In this document: positions 43,401-51,878 of the stretch, in pieces
Numbering within the stretch: position 1 is the first letter of the stretch
Layout: every line of letters begins with the position of its first letter
Assembly (NCBI GenBank): GCA_907163375.1
Contig: CAJQUW010007262.1
Location: 124,001-188,000 of the forward strand
Length of the DNA stretch: 64,000 nucleotides
Direction: 5' to 3'
From: Prostheceraeus crozeri
Taxonomy: Eukaryota > Platyhelminthes > Polycladida > Euryleptidae
Program-made: the position numbers and the translations under genes
Notes under the pieces: model-generated
Told to the model about the DNA's origin: nothing
Database searches by the model: none
The model's input: the letters and a program-made list of their open reading frames with translations, nothing else

Positions 43401-43966
43401 TCTTTGATTCTATATTTCATATTAATCCCTGCCCCTCTATGCGATCTTTGTACTAACTTCATTCCAAAATCTTCATATTTAATATTACCTGTAAAAATCC
43501 ATTCGTTAGCATCGGATTTCTCATCCAGATTCGAAAACCATGTTTCAAATGATTTTTTATTATAGAAGGTTACGTAAAAATTTTGAATTATATTTTCCTG
43601 ATCTTTAACAACTTTTCCAAGTAAATTAATAATTTTACCATTTGCTAAAAGTTTCCGCATATCATTTACTACATTAATAAAAGATACATTTTCATATTTA
43701 ATTTCATTTGGATTAAATAAATTACATAAATCATCACCAAGTTCATCCTTAATTCTATCATCAAAAAAGATATCACTAATAGGAGTTTCTAATATTTCTT
43801 TTGTTCCACGTTTCTGTTTTTTAGTATTACGTCTAATACTACGCCTAGTACGTTTCTGTTTTTTAATACGTTTACTATGTTTAATTTGCGCATCAAACTC
43901 AGCAGTTTGGTTCTTGATTAATTCATCAATCCTAGACGTTTGTCCGAGAGACATTTCACGATTCAT
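40469..43966 (-). CDS. Polinton protein-primed family B DNA polymerase (POLB)
   Basis: 1165 residues, intact. The basic N-terminal part is followed by the 3'-5' exonuclease: Exo I IWDLETFPD near residue 345, Exo II LIAHNSSGFDSY near 470. Palm motifs: A, FDATSLYPSAMY near 739; B, LLMNSLYGKTV near 895; C, YTDTDSIYI near 999. The SLYPS and YTDTDS forms and large insertions between exonuclease and palm fit protein-primed polymerases of Polintons, adenoviruses and linear plasmids. The enzyme would copy the element from its TIR ends. Length is typical. The full set of catalytic Asp residues is present, so the domain could be active. It is the rightmost large gene of a leftward-transcribed block. 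Confidence 0.97.
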   Translation of the reverse strand: MNREMSLGQTSRIDELIKNQTAEFDAQIKHSKRIKKQKRTRRSIRRNTKKQKRGTKEILETPISDIFFDDRIKDELGDDLCNLFNPNEIKYENVSFINVVNDMRKLLANGKIINLLGKVVKDQENIIQNFYVTFYNKKSFETWFSNLDEKSDANEWIFTGNIKYEDFGMKLVQRSHRGAGINMKYRIKEYFGEYCYIPSEDFCFIKCYYVLRGFNEEQGEMMKEMFNNFLYKEKATSRTGVMSNCKFSQFNKYFGECVQYYSPANRHLNPRGIETFHNYVYYNYFHAGSTIGHYCLINKSHKLKAIREIENNFKPIYKTVTDENLTTRPYKIITKKKIDYGSTYIWDLETFPDPNCSTAHPIPYAVGAINFNKFICCLPKQRLKELETRLLSDMIKIKRSKDEDEIKKLKKQINEYNNLTELEFNKLQNCVKIFTRTEDDECSIGGNPEDVCPIHQFFKTLGKFNYSRVTLIAHNSSGFDSYFPIKANFKLSKPPLKTSRGILTASLQNPYTTECVSRYIQKSFRFKNNMKKDSPSGKLALQTIIMKCSYQHVKTSLSKWCENFKIPTNVCKLNYEIGDITHENYKEKEIEWRPYLVNDILSLAFCIYKYNNVMQDLVGEDITTNLTSSALTFNGWMKSVQNDNINIHSHINLWARNYIRKSVKGGRVSANIRKYISPFCSILLPILKQYLPGRYAGGALSPGNNLIDLMKQYRDLGDKTEICKKISNQLLEQKNEFLMAFDATSLYPSAMYDENSEYPKAESARKFRQEEEREIVYKFNTQTFRPKTGIFSVVFQYPNDMFFQPVPIKDKVKNQNNNSHVKVIRFRNGICYDVLTSVDIQEIVRCGGKILHITDGIIYEKNYQVSPFRNYIEKLFNLRKRYKTEGNTVGDELIKLLMNSLYGKTVQKDITTEYHLWNENTLRKNFTQEVKDYEKLNDEQYLAKVEMEDDEFLKTNIVKDGKTSFMPSHLGSFILSHSRRIMNNFILEINGFKEKYIRYTDTDSIYISNELFNKLDAAGYVGGELCQGKNDYGNGGIIFAMFIAPKVKYCITVDEQGRLSEKKTFKGYSQNKVKVEDFLKLYSGKTLSTTVNKPWKRSLETGISIPDKNNNTEEKKFSGQINILKRQAPDENEIMLPYNGEDIQAEIFQTIICESNLSDDDDTWE

Positions 43967-43991
43967 ATTTTTTAAAAGAAAAAATGAATTT

Positions 43992-44345
43992 TTACATAGA
44001 ACCTCGGTTCTGTTTTTGCATATACACAGGAATATGTAATTGATGTAATGTTTCTAATTCATGTGCTGTTAAATGTTCTTTCTTAACCAACCACCATAAA
44101 TTATTATACGCCAAAAATACTCGGAAACTTCTTAAACAAAGTGGAAAGTCTTTTGTTTTAACACCCGGTTTAATACCATGTTTTGTTTTATAATCTGTAA
44201 CGAGCGCTACGTATTTATGATGATAATAAAATCTAACTTCTTTCTTCGAATTTACAGGATTTGTAGGATGACGATAATCTTTTAAAATTGCTACATGCTC
44301 TATCTTATAATCATTCAACATATTTTTTTTTATTTTTATTAACAA
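43992..44345 (-). CDS. Small basic Polinton protein, unknown
   Basis: 117 residues, rich in Lys, His and Tyr (VRFYYHHKYVALVTDYKTKH). No transmembrane segment. I do not recognise it. It lies 25 bases upstream of the polymerase on the same strand and 52 bases downstream of the ATPase, so it is probably co-expressed. Its basic nature would fit nucleic-acid binding or a terminal-protein-like role, but no motif supports this. An alternative start is Met9. Confidence 0.7.
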   Translation of the reverse strand: MLIKIKKNMLNDYKIEHVAILKDYRHPTNPVNSKKEVRFYYHHKYVALVTDYKTKHGIKPGVKTKDFPLCLRSFRVFLAYNNLWWLVKKEHLTAHELETLHQLHIPVYMQKQNRGSM

Positions 44346-44397
44346 AAAATTTATAAGAAAAAATTATTCGGCCACTCCGTTCGGTCACTCCGTTCGA

Positions 44398-45168
44398 TCA
44401 CTCCTCGAAAATATTTTCTATAACTCTTTCATGAATTTTTTTATCAATATTAATTGTGATAAATCCATAATCTTTTGACCAAGCATTGTTACACGATTGT
44501 TTAAATTCATCTTTATTTCTTACACATAAATCTCTTAACAAATCACTTAAGTTTCTTGCATTTATTTCAAATAGTATAAATATATTTGCATTCTTTCTAA
44601 TAACACTTCCGTCTAATGAATACATACTTTGTGTTAAATAAAACACACTACAGTTATTATGTCTACCTCTTGTGAAATAATTTCTCTGAACTGACTGATT
44701 TCTATCATTAAGACAATCATCAAAAATTACACAATGTTTCATTGTTTTATCTAGTTTACTAGGATCTTGGATATTACCACTATCATCTATTAATTGTATT
44801 TTTATATGCTTATTTTTATTAGATTCTACTAACTGATTATTTTTTGTTGCTTCTTCACACCACGAACTTATTTCTTCTTCATCTTCAGATTTTTCATATT
44901 CTTTGAATAATGAAGCAATTGCTGTTTTTTTAAGATTATTTTCAAATCCATATTTTAAAAATTGATAGACGGGTTGTTCTGCTGTTGTTGTATAAATTAT
45001 AAGATTGTTATAATCCAAAAAATTTGGAGTCGTTAAAATTTTAAATAATAGATACGTTTTTCCACAACCTGATCTTCCACAAATAACTGACAAAACTTTA
45101 TTAGATAAATTTGGATGATGATTAAATTTAAGTTTTTTTTTATTTAATGGAGGAGGTAGTTCACTCAT
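44398..45168 (-). CDS. Polinton genome-packaging ATPase (FtsK/HerA type)
   Basis: 256 residues, intact. Walker A GRSGCGKT at 31-38, Walker B VIFDDCLND with Asp150-Asp151, and a FYLTQS sensor with Gln180. This order is that of A32-like packaging ATPases of Polintons, poxvirus-like viruses and adenovirus-like elements, which pump DNA into preformed capsids. The start is the first ATG in AAAAAATGAG, the same context as other genes of this element. It lies between the penton-like gene and the small basic gene on one strand. Confidence 0.94.
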   Translation of the reverse strand: MSELPPPLNKKKLKFNHHPNLSNKVLSVICGRSGCGKTYLLFKILTTPNFLDYNNLIIYTTTAEQPVYQFLKYGFENNLKKTAIASLFKEYEKSEDEEEISSWCEEATKNNQLVESNKNKHIKIQLIDDSGNIQDPSKLDKTMKHCVIFDDCLNDRNQSVQRNYFTRGRHNNCSVFYLTQSMYSLDGSVIRKNANIFILFEINARNLSDLLRDLCVRNKDEFKQSCNNAWSKDYGFITINIDKKIHERVIENIFEE

Positions 45169-45257
45169 TTTTTAATAAAAAAATTTATTTTTATTTATTT
45201 TTATTTTTTGTTTCTAAAGAAGAAGAAAATTAAACTTCTCTAGCTTCGCGTGGGAGT
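45169..45257. other. Polinton intergenic spacer
   Basis: AT-rich run of TTTATTTTTATTTATT, likely promoter for the ATPase gene. Confidence 0.4.
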
Positions 45258-46046
45258 TTATACCTCTCGAACCAAAAGATCTATCATAATCTCTTCACCT
45301 CCAAAATTTATTTCTTGTCCTTTTTCATCAGTGATTCTAATGCCAATGTTGTTAATAGTTTTTCTTCTAATAGGGAAATATATTAATGTTTGTGGAATTA
45401 CATTTAATCTATAACCAATTGGTACAGTAAAAGCTGGAAAACTGAATATTAAATTTGATAATTTACCATTTATATATCCTCCTTCAATAATGTCACAATG
45501 TACAACAATTGAATTTATTTCAGTTATTTTTGGAATCTTCTCACCTAAATGATAACCTTGACTATAGGTTTGTTTATTAAATCCTAATAGCTTTGACAAT
45601 GATCTATCATGATTAAAATCAACTTGATGATTTTCGTCTAAAGTAAGAGAAAATTTATTAACTGCCGGTTCAACTGCAAAATGTAATTGTTTCTTATCTT
45701 TAAATGGTATACCTAAATGTCTCTTAATTTCATTTGATATTGATTCAACTTCGTAAGAACCAGGAAGAAAAGTTTGTATTTTCCATGTTTTGCCTTTATC
45801 AGTAGAATATCTAAATTGATCATTCACATCTTTGATAACGTTTTGAATAGTGTTAAATGTAGAGAAACCAGTCAATGCAATTTGATAATTTTTATTCTGT
45901 TCTAAATGTAGAATGGGTTCTAAATTACAAGTGTGTGATGAAGTAGTTGTTATAATTTTTAACGTCGTACTAAATTTTGATGAACCCAAAATCTCTGTCA
46001 ATTTTTCTAAATGATCATTAATTTTGTCTAAATCTGCTGAACACAT
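45258..46046 (-). CDS. Polinton penton-like minor capsid protein
   Basis: 262 residues, intact. Characteristic segments: LEQNKNYQIALTGFSTFNTI, FRYSTDKGKTWK, GSYEVESISNEIKRHL, SKLLGFNKQTYSQGYH, INSIVVHCDII and the C-terminal GGEEIMIDLLVRE. These are hallmark segments of the single jelly-roll vertex protein that accompanies the Polinton major capsid protein. It should form pentamers at capsid vertices. Start at ATG in AAAAAATGTG. Encoded next to the ATPase on the same strand, as in many Polintons. Confidence 0.88.
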   Translation of the reverse strand: MCSADLDKINDHLEKLTEILGSSKFSTTLKIITTTSSHTCNLEPILHLEQNKNYQIALTGFSTFNTIQNVIKDVNDQFRYSTDKGKTWKIQTFLPGSYEVESISNEIKRHLGIPFKDKKQLHFAVEPAVNKFSLTLDENHQVDFNHDRSLSKLLGFNKQTYSQGYHLGEKIPKITEINSIVVHCDIIEGGYINGKLSNLIFSFPAFTVPIGYRLNVIPQTLIYFPIRRKTINNIGIRITDEKGQEINFGGEEIMIDLLVREV

Positions 46047-46122
46047 TTTTTAGTTAAAATTTTAAATAAGTATTTTTTTTAAAAAAAATTAGAAACAACA
46101 TATTTCAGCTACGGGCGAAGCC

Positions 46123-46947
46123 CTAGAACATTCGGTTCGTTACACTTTTATAATCCTCTTCATTTAGAATCTTCTTTTCTAACAGTCTTTTCAATATAGC
46201 ATGAATTTCATTGAAACTAGAATTATGTCCTTCTTTTATTGCAGATATTAAAATATTTAATCTATTTAGTAATTCTTGTGGATCATCTGGTAAAAATATG
46301 GTTGTTTCTGTTTTCTGTTTTTCAGATAAACCTTTCCCTACTTTAACTCCCGTTGATAATAAATTTTCTAATTGTTTATAACGTCTAAGAGATTTTACTG
46401 CACCAACTCTGTCAACCATAGCTTTATATTTTATGAGATCTTCTACAGCATAATTATTTAAATCTGCTCCTCTTAAAAGATTAACAAAATTTCTATCTAA
46501 ATTAAAAGGAGATTTATCTGGTGAAAAAATTATACCTCGAAAAGGTTGTGGAAATATTTCTTTTTGACCGAGATAAAATCTAGGTATTATTTTTCCATCT
46601 ATAAATGAAATAGAATGTTCAAATTGCATAGATTTTGGTAATTTCTTATTAATGTTTGATTCTAGTAATCCATAGTCATCTAATATAGTTTTGTGCTCTG
46701 GATCTGTTATATCAATTTGTTTATCATTATTTGTACTTTCTTTTTCAAGAGTTTTAAATGGTTTCATAGTTTTCTCAAAATCAGTTTTTACTTGCTCGGT
46801 TTGCTGCATTTTTTCAAACATATCAGATTGAATACCAGCTTTTATCATTCTATGTTGAAGATGATTTTCTTTCATAATATTTCTTTGTTTTATTAACTCT
46901 TCTAATTGTTTAATTCTTTTTTGATTATCAGCTTTAATTTTATCCAT
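46123..46947 (-). CDS. Unknown conserved Polinton protein with N-terminal coiled coil
   Basis: About 274 residues from ATG at 46947 (context TTTAAAAATGG, as in its neighbours). An upstream in-frame ATG at 47013 would add 22 residues. Residues 1-60 are a Lys/Glu/Gln-rich coiled coil. A central segment (HSISFIDGKIIPRFYLGQKE) leads to a C-terminal helical part with LPDDPQELLNRLNILISAIK and ILKRLLEKKILNEEDYKSV. I recall similar C-terminal segments from other Polintons but know no function. Position next to penton and ATPase suggests a virion or assembly role. Confidence 0.7.
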   Translation of the reverse strand: MDKIKADNQKRIKQLEELIKQRNIMKENHLQHRMIKAGIQSDMFEKMQQTEQVKTDFEKTMKPFKTLEKESTNNDKQIDITDPEHKTILDDYGLLESNINKKLPKSMQFEHSISFIDGKIIPRFYLGQKEIFPQPFRGIIFSPDKSPFNLDRNFVNLLRGADLNNYAVEDLIKYKAMVDRVGAVKSLRRYKQLENLLSTGVKVGKGLSEKQKTETTIFLPDDPQELLNRLNILISAIKEGHNSSFNEIHAILKRLLEKKILNEEDYKSVTNRMF

Positions 46948-47068
46948 TTTTAAAATATAATATTTGAATTTTGTGGTAACATTGGAATACAACAGAAACA
47001 TTTTACTGAACAAATTATTTTTTTATTGCTTTGTTGTTTGACATCTTTTAGTTTAAAGTTTTCTCGTT

Positions 47069-47749
47069 TTAAGTTTTGTTTAATAAAGTTTTGTTTAATA
47101 AATTTTCGCTTAAAGTTTTTAGCTCTTCTAAAAAAATTTTGTCATTTTCTTCATTAGAAATTTTACCATCACTAGAAATTTTACCATCCTTTGTATTTTT
47201 ATCATCAATTTTTTCGGACTGTAATTGAAAGGTTTGATTTACTTCATTAGCTATTTGATCAAATTTTTCAATCTCATCTAACGTAATAACATTATCATCA
47301 CATACTCTTTGAAAGTAGTAATGTAGTTTATCATAGACTTCTTTAATATGTAAATGCTTAGTTTTTAATGATTTTCGTTTCTTAGTTATTAAAGATTTAT
47401 CTAACATTGTAACAAGTGAAGTTGCAAAAACACCCGTACCTGTTAAAGCTGTAGCAACTACTGGAATTACTAAAACACCTGAAGATATAACAATTGTTAA
47501 AGCACCTAAACTTATTGTTAAGATTATGCCAATTCCTTGTGTTACATTCTTAACTTTACTCCATCTCTTTCTTAATTTTTTATAATGCTCTAATCTTAAT
47601 AATAATTGAGATTCCTTATCTTTCATATAGCGTACTCTATCTTTGTGTTTTTCAATGTTCATTTTTTCAATGTCCATTAAAGTAGAACTACGTTCATATG
47701 ATAACGAAGGATATATTCTTGCGGTTTCATCCACTTTTGTTTCTTCCAT
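47069..47749 (-). CDS. Polinton membrane protein, unknown, starting inside the right TIR
   Basis: 226 residues. Charged N-terminal 70 residues, partly coiled coil (EKHKDRVRYMKDKESQLLLR). Two predicted membrane segments follow at about 72-90 (GIGIILTISLGALTIVI) and 92-114 (VLVIPVVATALTGTGVFATS). A Lys-rich loop and an acidic helical C-terminus end it. Family unknown. Its first 17 codons lie in the TIR, so the left end carries a broken mirror copy of the start. The frame is intact. Confidence 0.75.
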   Translation of the reverse strand: MEETKVDETARIYPSLSYERSSTLMDIEKMNIEKHKDRVRYMKDKESQLLLRLEHYKKLRKRWSKVKNVTQGIGIILTISLGALTIVISSGVLVIPVVATALTGTGVFATSLVTMLDKSLITKKRKSLKTKHLHIKEVYDKLHYYFQRVCDDNVITLDEIEKFDQIANEVNQTFQLQSEKIDDKNTKDGKISSDGKISNEENDKIFLEELKTLSENLLNKTLLNKT

Positions 47750-48189
47750 TTTTTAAAGAAATATTATTAGTCACATGTTATATTTTAAAAACCTGAAAGA
47801 TGGATAAAATTCATGAATTTGAAATTCTCAACTTTTATGATTTTTGGTGTCCTGGAACGGTCATGATTTAAGCAATGAAAAATGCCATAATCACAAATTT
47901 GAGATTCTTAACTTTTATGATTTTTTCGGTGTCCTGGAACGGTCATGATTTTAAGGGTGAAAATTGTAATTCTCAAATTTGAGATTTTGAAAATTTTGAA
48001 AAATTGGGTATTTTTAAAAACGCTTAAATTTTCGCCCTTCGGCCTTCGGCCACGTGAAATTTGAAGTCTACCTAAATTTTTGAAATTTTTGAAATTTTGA
48101 AAAAACCCGCAAAAGTGTGACATCCGGCGCAAGCGAAGCGAAGCGAAGCGAAGCGAAGCGTCGCGCCGGATGTCACACTATATACTACT
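47699..48189 (-). repeat. Polinton right terminal inverted repeat
   Basis: Inverted copy of the left TIR with only scattered differences. The GCTTC array is shorter here. The first 17 codons of the 226-residue membrane-protein gene lie inside this TIR. Confidence 0.9.
48131..48160 (-). repeat. Pentanucleotide (GCTTC) array in right TIR
   Basis: Pure AAGCG units on the plus strand, about five copies, followed by TCGCGCCGGATGTCACAC to the end of the element. Confidence 0.85.
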
Positions 48190-48195
48190 TGCGTT
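48190..48195. repeat. Polinton target-site duplication, right
   Basis: TGCGTT directly after the right end, identical to 32102-32107. Confidence 0.9.
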
Positions 48196-49156
48196 TCTGC
48201 TTAAAAACATTCTAACCGAAAGCAAACTATGAAAAACTTGAAAAGTATTCGCAGTTTCTTTACAAAGATAGTGGAGCAAATAGTGTCTTCTACACTTAGA
48301 TTTGCGCGCTTGATAGTAATGGCTTCATGACCTACGTAGGTGCTGCGTCACAAAAACTGGAAAGCATAATTGACTTCGAGTGTCGACTCAAAAAAGCTGT
48401 CGCGAAGAATATACATAGAATATATGTATAAGAACATAGAATATACAAGATAGCTGTATAACAAACTGTCTGTGTACATGTACATTGTAGAAGTATCAAC
48501 TAATAAAAATCAATTTATCATCTAGAGTACGTGAGGTTCGAAACAAATGAATACAATGAAAACAAAATGCAGATTTTATCATAAGTTCTTCCTTTTCGAA
48601 ATACGATTTATAAGAAAGCTTCTTTCTGAATATATCTGAGATGCCACTAATTGCTTTTCGTATAGCGGCTGTAAGTCGTTCAAACTTAGTAAGAAAGCTT
48701 ACTAAACAAATAAATTAATAAAAATTGTGGGAGAATATTGCAAATAAAGATTCTATAAGGAAAGGCGAAACAGCCCAGGAAAGACAGTGACATCAACCTG
48801 TATTTATTTCTGGGCTTTAACTGTGTCATTGGCTATGGAGCCAAGAGGCATTTATGATTTGTCATATCGAGACACAGTGTAAATGGAGAAAATATACAGA
48901 ATCATGCTGTGAGAAAAGGTGGCTCTTCATTCACTTCATGATCTTAGAACTTAGAAGCATTGGGTACCACAGAATGTTTTGGCGCTAGCTGATTGTCTAA
49001 TCCTGTGACTAGTACTATCACCATGATGAACGCCGAGTCACCTTTACAACAGCCCCAGCGATTCTCAGTCAGTCAAGGACTTGTGGAGTGGCCTCCACGA
49101 AATTCAAATCTTACCGTTGTGATTGGCTTTGGTTGTACATGAAGAACAGTTTCATT
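48196..49156. other. Gene-free stretch right of the Polinton
   Basis: No coding or repeat structure recognised. A few ATAGAATAT repeats near 48410-48440. Confidence 0.45.
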
Positions 49157-49261
49157 TCGCTGATTTTATCCCTTTTTTAAAAATAAAAGAGGAACAAAAA
49201 ACACTTTTCAGTGCGGCTCCGTATATTTTTCTGGTGAGAGGTTAAAAAATAAAATAGTTCA

Positions 49262-49308
49262 GGCCACACAAGATCTTTCGGCCTTCAGCCTTCTTCACGG
49301 TGTGTTGG
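49262..49308 (-). other. Hammerhead-like motif downstream of PLE endonuclease, left arm
   Basis: Minus strand: flanking CACAC/GTGTG helix I, GTGAAGA, stem GGC/GCC with loop TGAA, GAAA, then palindromic AGATCT. The C of CTGANGA is replaced by G, so this copy is probably inactive. Position right after the endonuclease stop fits PLE terminal repeats. Confidence 0.5.
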
Positions 49309-49337
49309 AATAAACCGCCAGTCGCTGCGTCTCTCAC

Positions 49338-49770
49338 TTAAATGCATGACTGTTGTACGTGCAGTGCAGTTGTGTGGAGAATATTAATCAAAAACTGAAC
49401 ACGGGTTTGAGTGCCGCTAATCAGCGGATTATAATCAATAACTTCTTGCTTGCTATTGATCTTGGGTTTATTTAATTTGATGCTTCTACATTCTTCAATA
49501 GTAATATCACGGCTGTTAGTTTTTCTGCTGAGGATTTCAATATCAAAATTGTCTATGTCGTACATTTGATGAAGATTTGCGTGCAGGCTTATAGCATTAT
49601 TTAGACTCTTATTCCTAACCGCATATGTGTGCTCACAGTGTCTTATTTTAAACGGTCTCGCAGTCTTTCCAATATAACTTTCTCTACATGTTTTACACGT
49701 ATATTGATATACAACATATTTATCTGTGCACATATATTTTGGGCCAATTTTTCTACAAATTTCGCAGTCA
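49338..49770 (-). CDS. PLE GIY-YIG endonuclease domain, left arm
   Basis: The coding arm runs from about 49770 to the stop at 49338. It starts with a CEICRKI zinc-finger-like segment and continues YVVYQYTCKTCRESYIGKTA (GIY-YIG first segment with conserved Arg later in RPFKIRHCEH). NRRD-like and C-terminal segments follow, with Glu in TIEECRSIKLNKPK. In PLEs this domain nicks target DNA next to the reverse transcriptase. No own start codon: upstream codons in the open frame come from the mirrored arm and are meaningless. 3'-terminal fragment. Confidence 0.75.
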
Positions 49771-49793
49771 AAAAATGATAACCGCAACACATG

Positions 49794-50226
49794 TGACTGC
49801 GAAATTTGTAGAAAAATTGGCCCAAAATATATGTGCACAGATAAATATGTTGTATATCAATATACGTGTAAAACATGTAGAGAAAGTTATATTGGAAAGA
49901 CTGCGAGACCGTTTAAAATAAGACACTGTGAGCACACATATGCGGTTAGGAATAAGAGTCTAAATAATGCTATAAGCCTGCACGCAAATCTTCATCAAAT
50001 GTACGACATAGACAATTTTGATATTGAAATCCTCAGCAGAAAAACTAACAGCCGTGATATTACTATTGAAGAATGTAGAAGCATCAAATTAAATAAACCC
50101 AAGATCAATAGCAAGCAAGAAGTTATTGATTATAATCCGCTGATTAGCGGCACTCAAACCCGTGTTCAGTTTTTGATTAATATTCTCCACACAACTGCAC
50201 TGCACGTACAACAGTCATGCATTTAA
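49794..50226 (+). CDS. PLE GIY-YIG endonuclease domain, right arm
   Basis: Mirror copy of the left arm with the same protein sequence. Here the spacer-side codons give CDCEICRKI, which looks like the natural CxC...C linker upstream of PLE endonucleases, so this arm may be the original unit. Ends TAA at about 50226. Incomplete at the 5' side, without the reverse transcriptase domain. Confidence 0.75.
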
Positions 50227-50255
50227 GTGAGAGACGCAGCGACTGGCGGTTTATT

Positions 50256-50302
50256 CCAACACACCGTGAAGAAGGCTGAAGGCCGAAAGATCTTGTGTGG
50301 CC
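50256..50302 (+). other. Hammerhead-like motif downstream of PLE endonuclease, right arm
   Basis: Exact mirror of 49262-49308. Confidence 0.5.
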
Positions 50303-50407
50303 TGAACTATTTTATTTTTTAACCTCTCACCAGAAAAATATACGGAGCCGCACTGAAAAGTGTTTTTTGTTCCTCTTTTATTTTTAAAAAAGGGATAAAA
50401 TCAGCGA

Positions 50408-51647
50408 TTAGAAATGCTCCCGACAAAATTGGTGAAATACATAGTTTCATTTCCCTCAAGATTCGTGTGTATCCCAGTATCTCATGTCGTAGGAGTAACA
50501 AATGAGCATAAAATGGAGGTTATATTCTTTTGCGCGAATTCGCAACACGATGCGTGACTTTCAAAAGACTTTCAATGATCTGCTGACAACGGTAGCATTT
50601 GACTGTTAGTAGTGAGTTTCTATTGACTGTTATTCTAAAGAACTCGGTCTCATTGCTATTCAATCTTTAGATAATTTCATGAATAACAAGCATTTGTCAC
50701 TGCGGTGATTGTCGTAAAGCCTGTACAATGTAAAACTGTGGTATGAGAATCGAGCCACGACTGAAATTTTTGATTCCTATGCTTAGTAAAAATATATCCC
50801 TACTAATCTGCAACTCCAAAGTCGAAATGCATGTACTTTAATGATAGTTCTTCCTCGGAATGCCATGATCAACTAAACAACAGGCAATATTGCCTGAGAA
50901 GTTTGAGAGCAGGTAATTATCAAAACAAAACATTCTGGCTAATAGGAAGATTTTATCGATATCGACATGTTACGCCATGTATTTATCGTGTCTCTGCATG
51001 TGATCTCACAGACTTTCACCGAAAAATGCAGGTTATGCACGGATATTCCTCTCTTCCCCACTCAATGATATGATGTGTCATTACCTCACCTTGCAACTCA
51101 TTCCTTTTCTCAACAATTTGTGCGTCGTGCAACCTGGAAAATGTATAGACTTATGACTATAACTCAAGGAAAATCCTTCAAAGAAACTGGTAAGTAAAAT
51201 CAAGTTTGTCCTCAATCATTTATTGACTTCGTGTATTTTACCTTCGAAAGCTGACTAACATAAAATAAAAAAATAAAAAGTAATAAGTCTATAGAACTTA
51301 AGGAGACGACAATCTCCAAGGCTGTTGTCATGAGAGGAATAGAGCACTATGAGTCATAATTTAATTAAGTTTTGATATCGTATATATTAAGTTAGCACTT
51401 AATAAACTTCTGATTTGATTGTGGTTCGGGCAGAAAAGCAACATGGATGCTCAAGATCCCCAATCAAATTAATTGCGAATTTTTAGATACTTGATTGCTG
51501 TGGCATAGTTGGTAGGATTTCACCTTCACGTGCTACATGTACATTATCATACGTGTATGCAACTGCAACACATAGACTGTCACATCCGCCAAGTTGGCCT
51601 ACAGCTCGAAATATAAGTGATGGCAGCAACGGGAGGATCATGATTAT
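50408..51647. other. Gene-free stretch
   Basis: No supported feature. An open frame at 50831-51073 is unrecognised. Confidence 0.45.
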
Positions 51648-51878
51648 GATGAAATGGCTTCACTCGTATTCAAGAAACACTCTTCCTTGAATTTAATAAT
51701 CTGATTTCAATAAAATTGAAATTGATTTCAATAAAAGAAAAAACGAGTTTTTGCTCCACGTTTTGGGTCCAGACCCTTCTTCACTGAGTTAAAACAGGAA
51801 TTTCCTCTTATTGAAATTAAGGTTTTGCAGAAATTCAAGGAAGTGTGTTTCTTGAATACGAGTGCAACCATTTCATCA
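51648..51878. repeat. Foldback element with hammerhead-like hairpin in its loop
   Basis: TGATGAAATGGCTTCACTCG and following bases to 51695 are mirrored at 51831-51878 (about 48 bp, few mismatches, shared core TATTCAAGAAACAC). The loop holds, on the minus strand at 51752-51790, a CTC/GAG-flanked GTGAAGA, a GGGTC/GACCC stem and AAAACGT, related to the PLE motifs. Core changes suggest an inactive relic. Confidence 0.55.

Larger units (their letters stand above)
32108..48189. mobile_element. Polinton/Maverick, structurally complete, 16,082 bp
   Basis: Both ends begin AGTAGTATATAGTGTGACAT on their own strand, are flanked by identical TGCGTT 6-mers, and carry TIRs of about 0.5 kb. Polintons are large self-synthesising DNA elements with a virus-like gene set, thought able to form virions in some lineages. 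Gene order from the left: protease (+), integrase and PLA2-like (-), small hydrophobic protein (-), major capsid (-), second hydrophobic protein (-), fibre-like coiled coil (-), unknown 436-residue protein (+), DNA polymerase (-), unknown (-), ATPase (-), penton-like (-), two unknown (-). The element is clearly more AT-rich than its flanks. Several genes are broken (see entries), so this copy is probably dependent or dead, though its TIRs remain highly similar. Confidence 0.97.
49157..50407. mobile_element. Head-to-head pair of Penelope-like (PLE) GIY-YIG units, perfect palindrome
   Basis: 49157-49770 and 49794-50407 are inverted copies of 614 bases around a 23-base spacer. I see no mismatch by eye. 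Each arm holds the C-terminal GIY-YIG endonuclease part of a Penelope-like retroelement, its stop codon and a hammerhead-like hairpin about 40 bases after the stop. The reverse transcriptase part is absent. PLEs can carry inverted or tandem terminal repeats. Identical arms mean either a very recent event or a foldback artefact in library or assembly. Confidence 0.8.

Noticed and set aside
32108..48189. Contamination by a free DNA virus
   Set aside because: Identical TGCGTT on both sides and continuous host-type flanks show chromosomal integration.
49643..49921. Pair of 77-residue open frames around the palindrome centre
   Set aside because: They read across the spacer into the mirrored arm and are frame-shifted shadows of the GIY-YIG domain.
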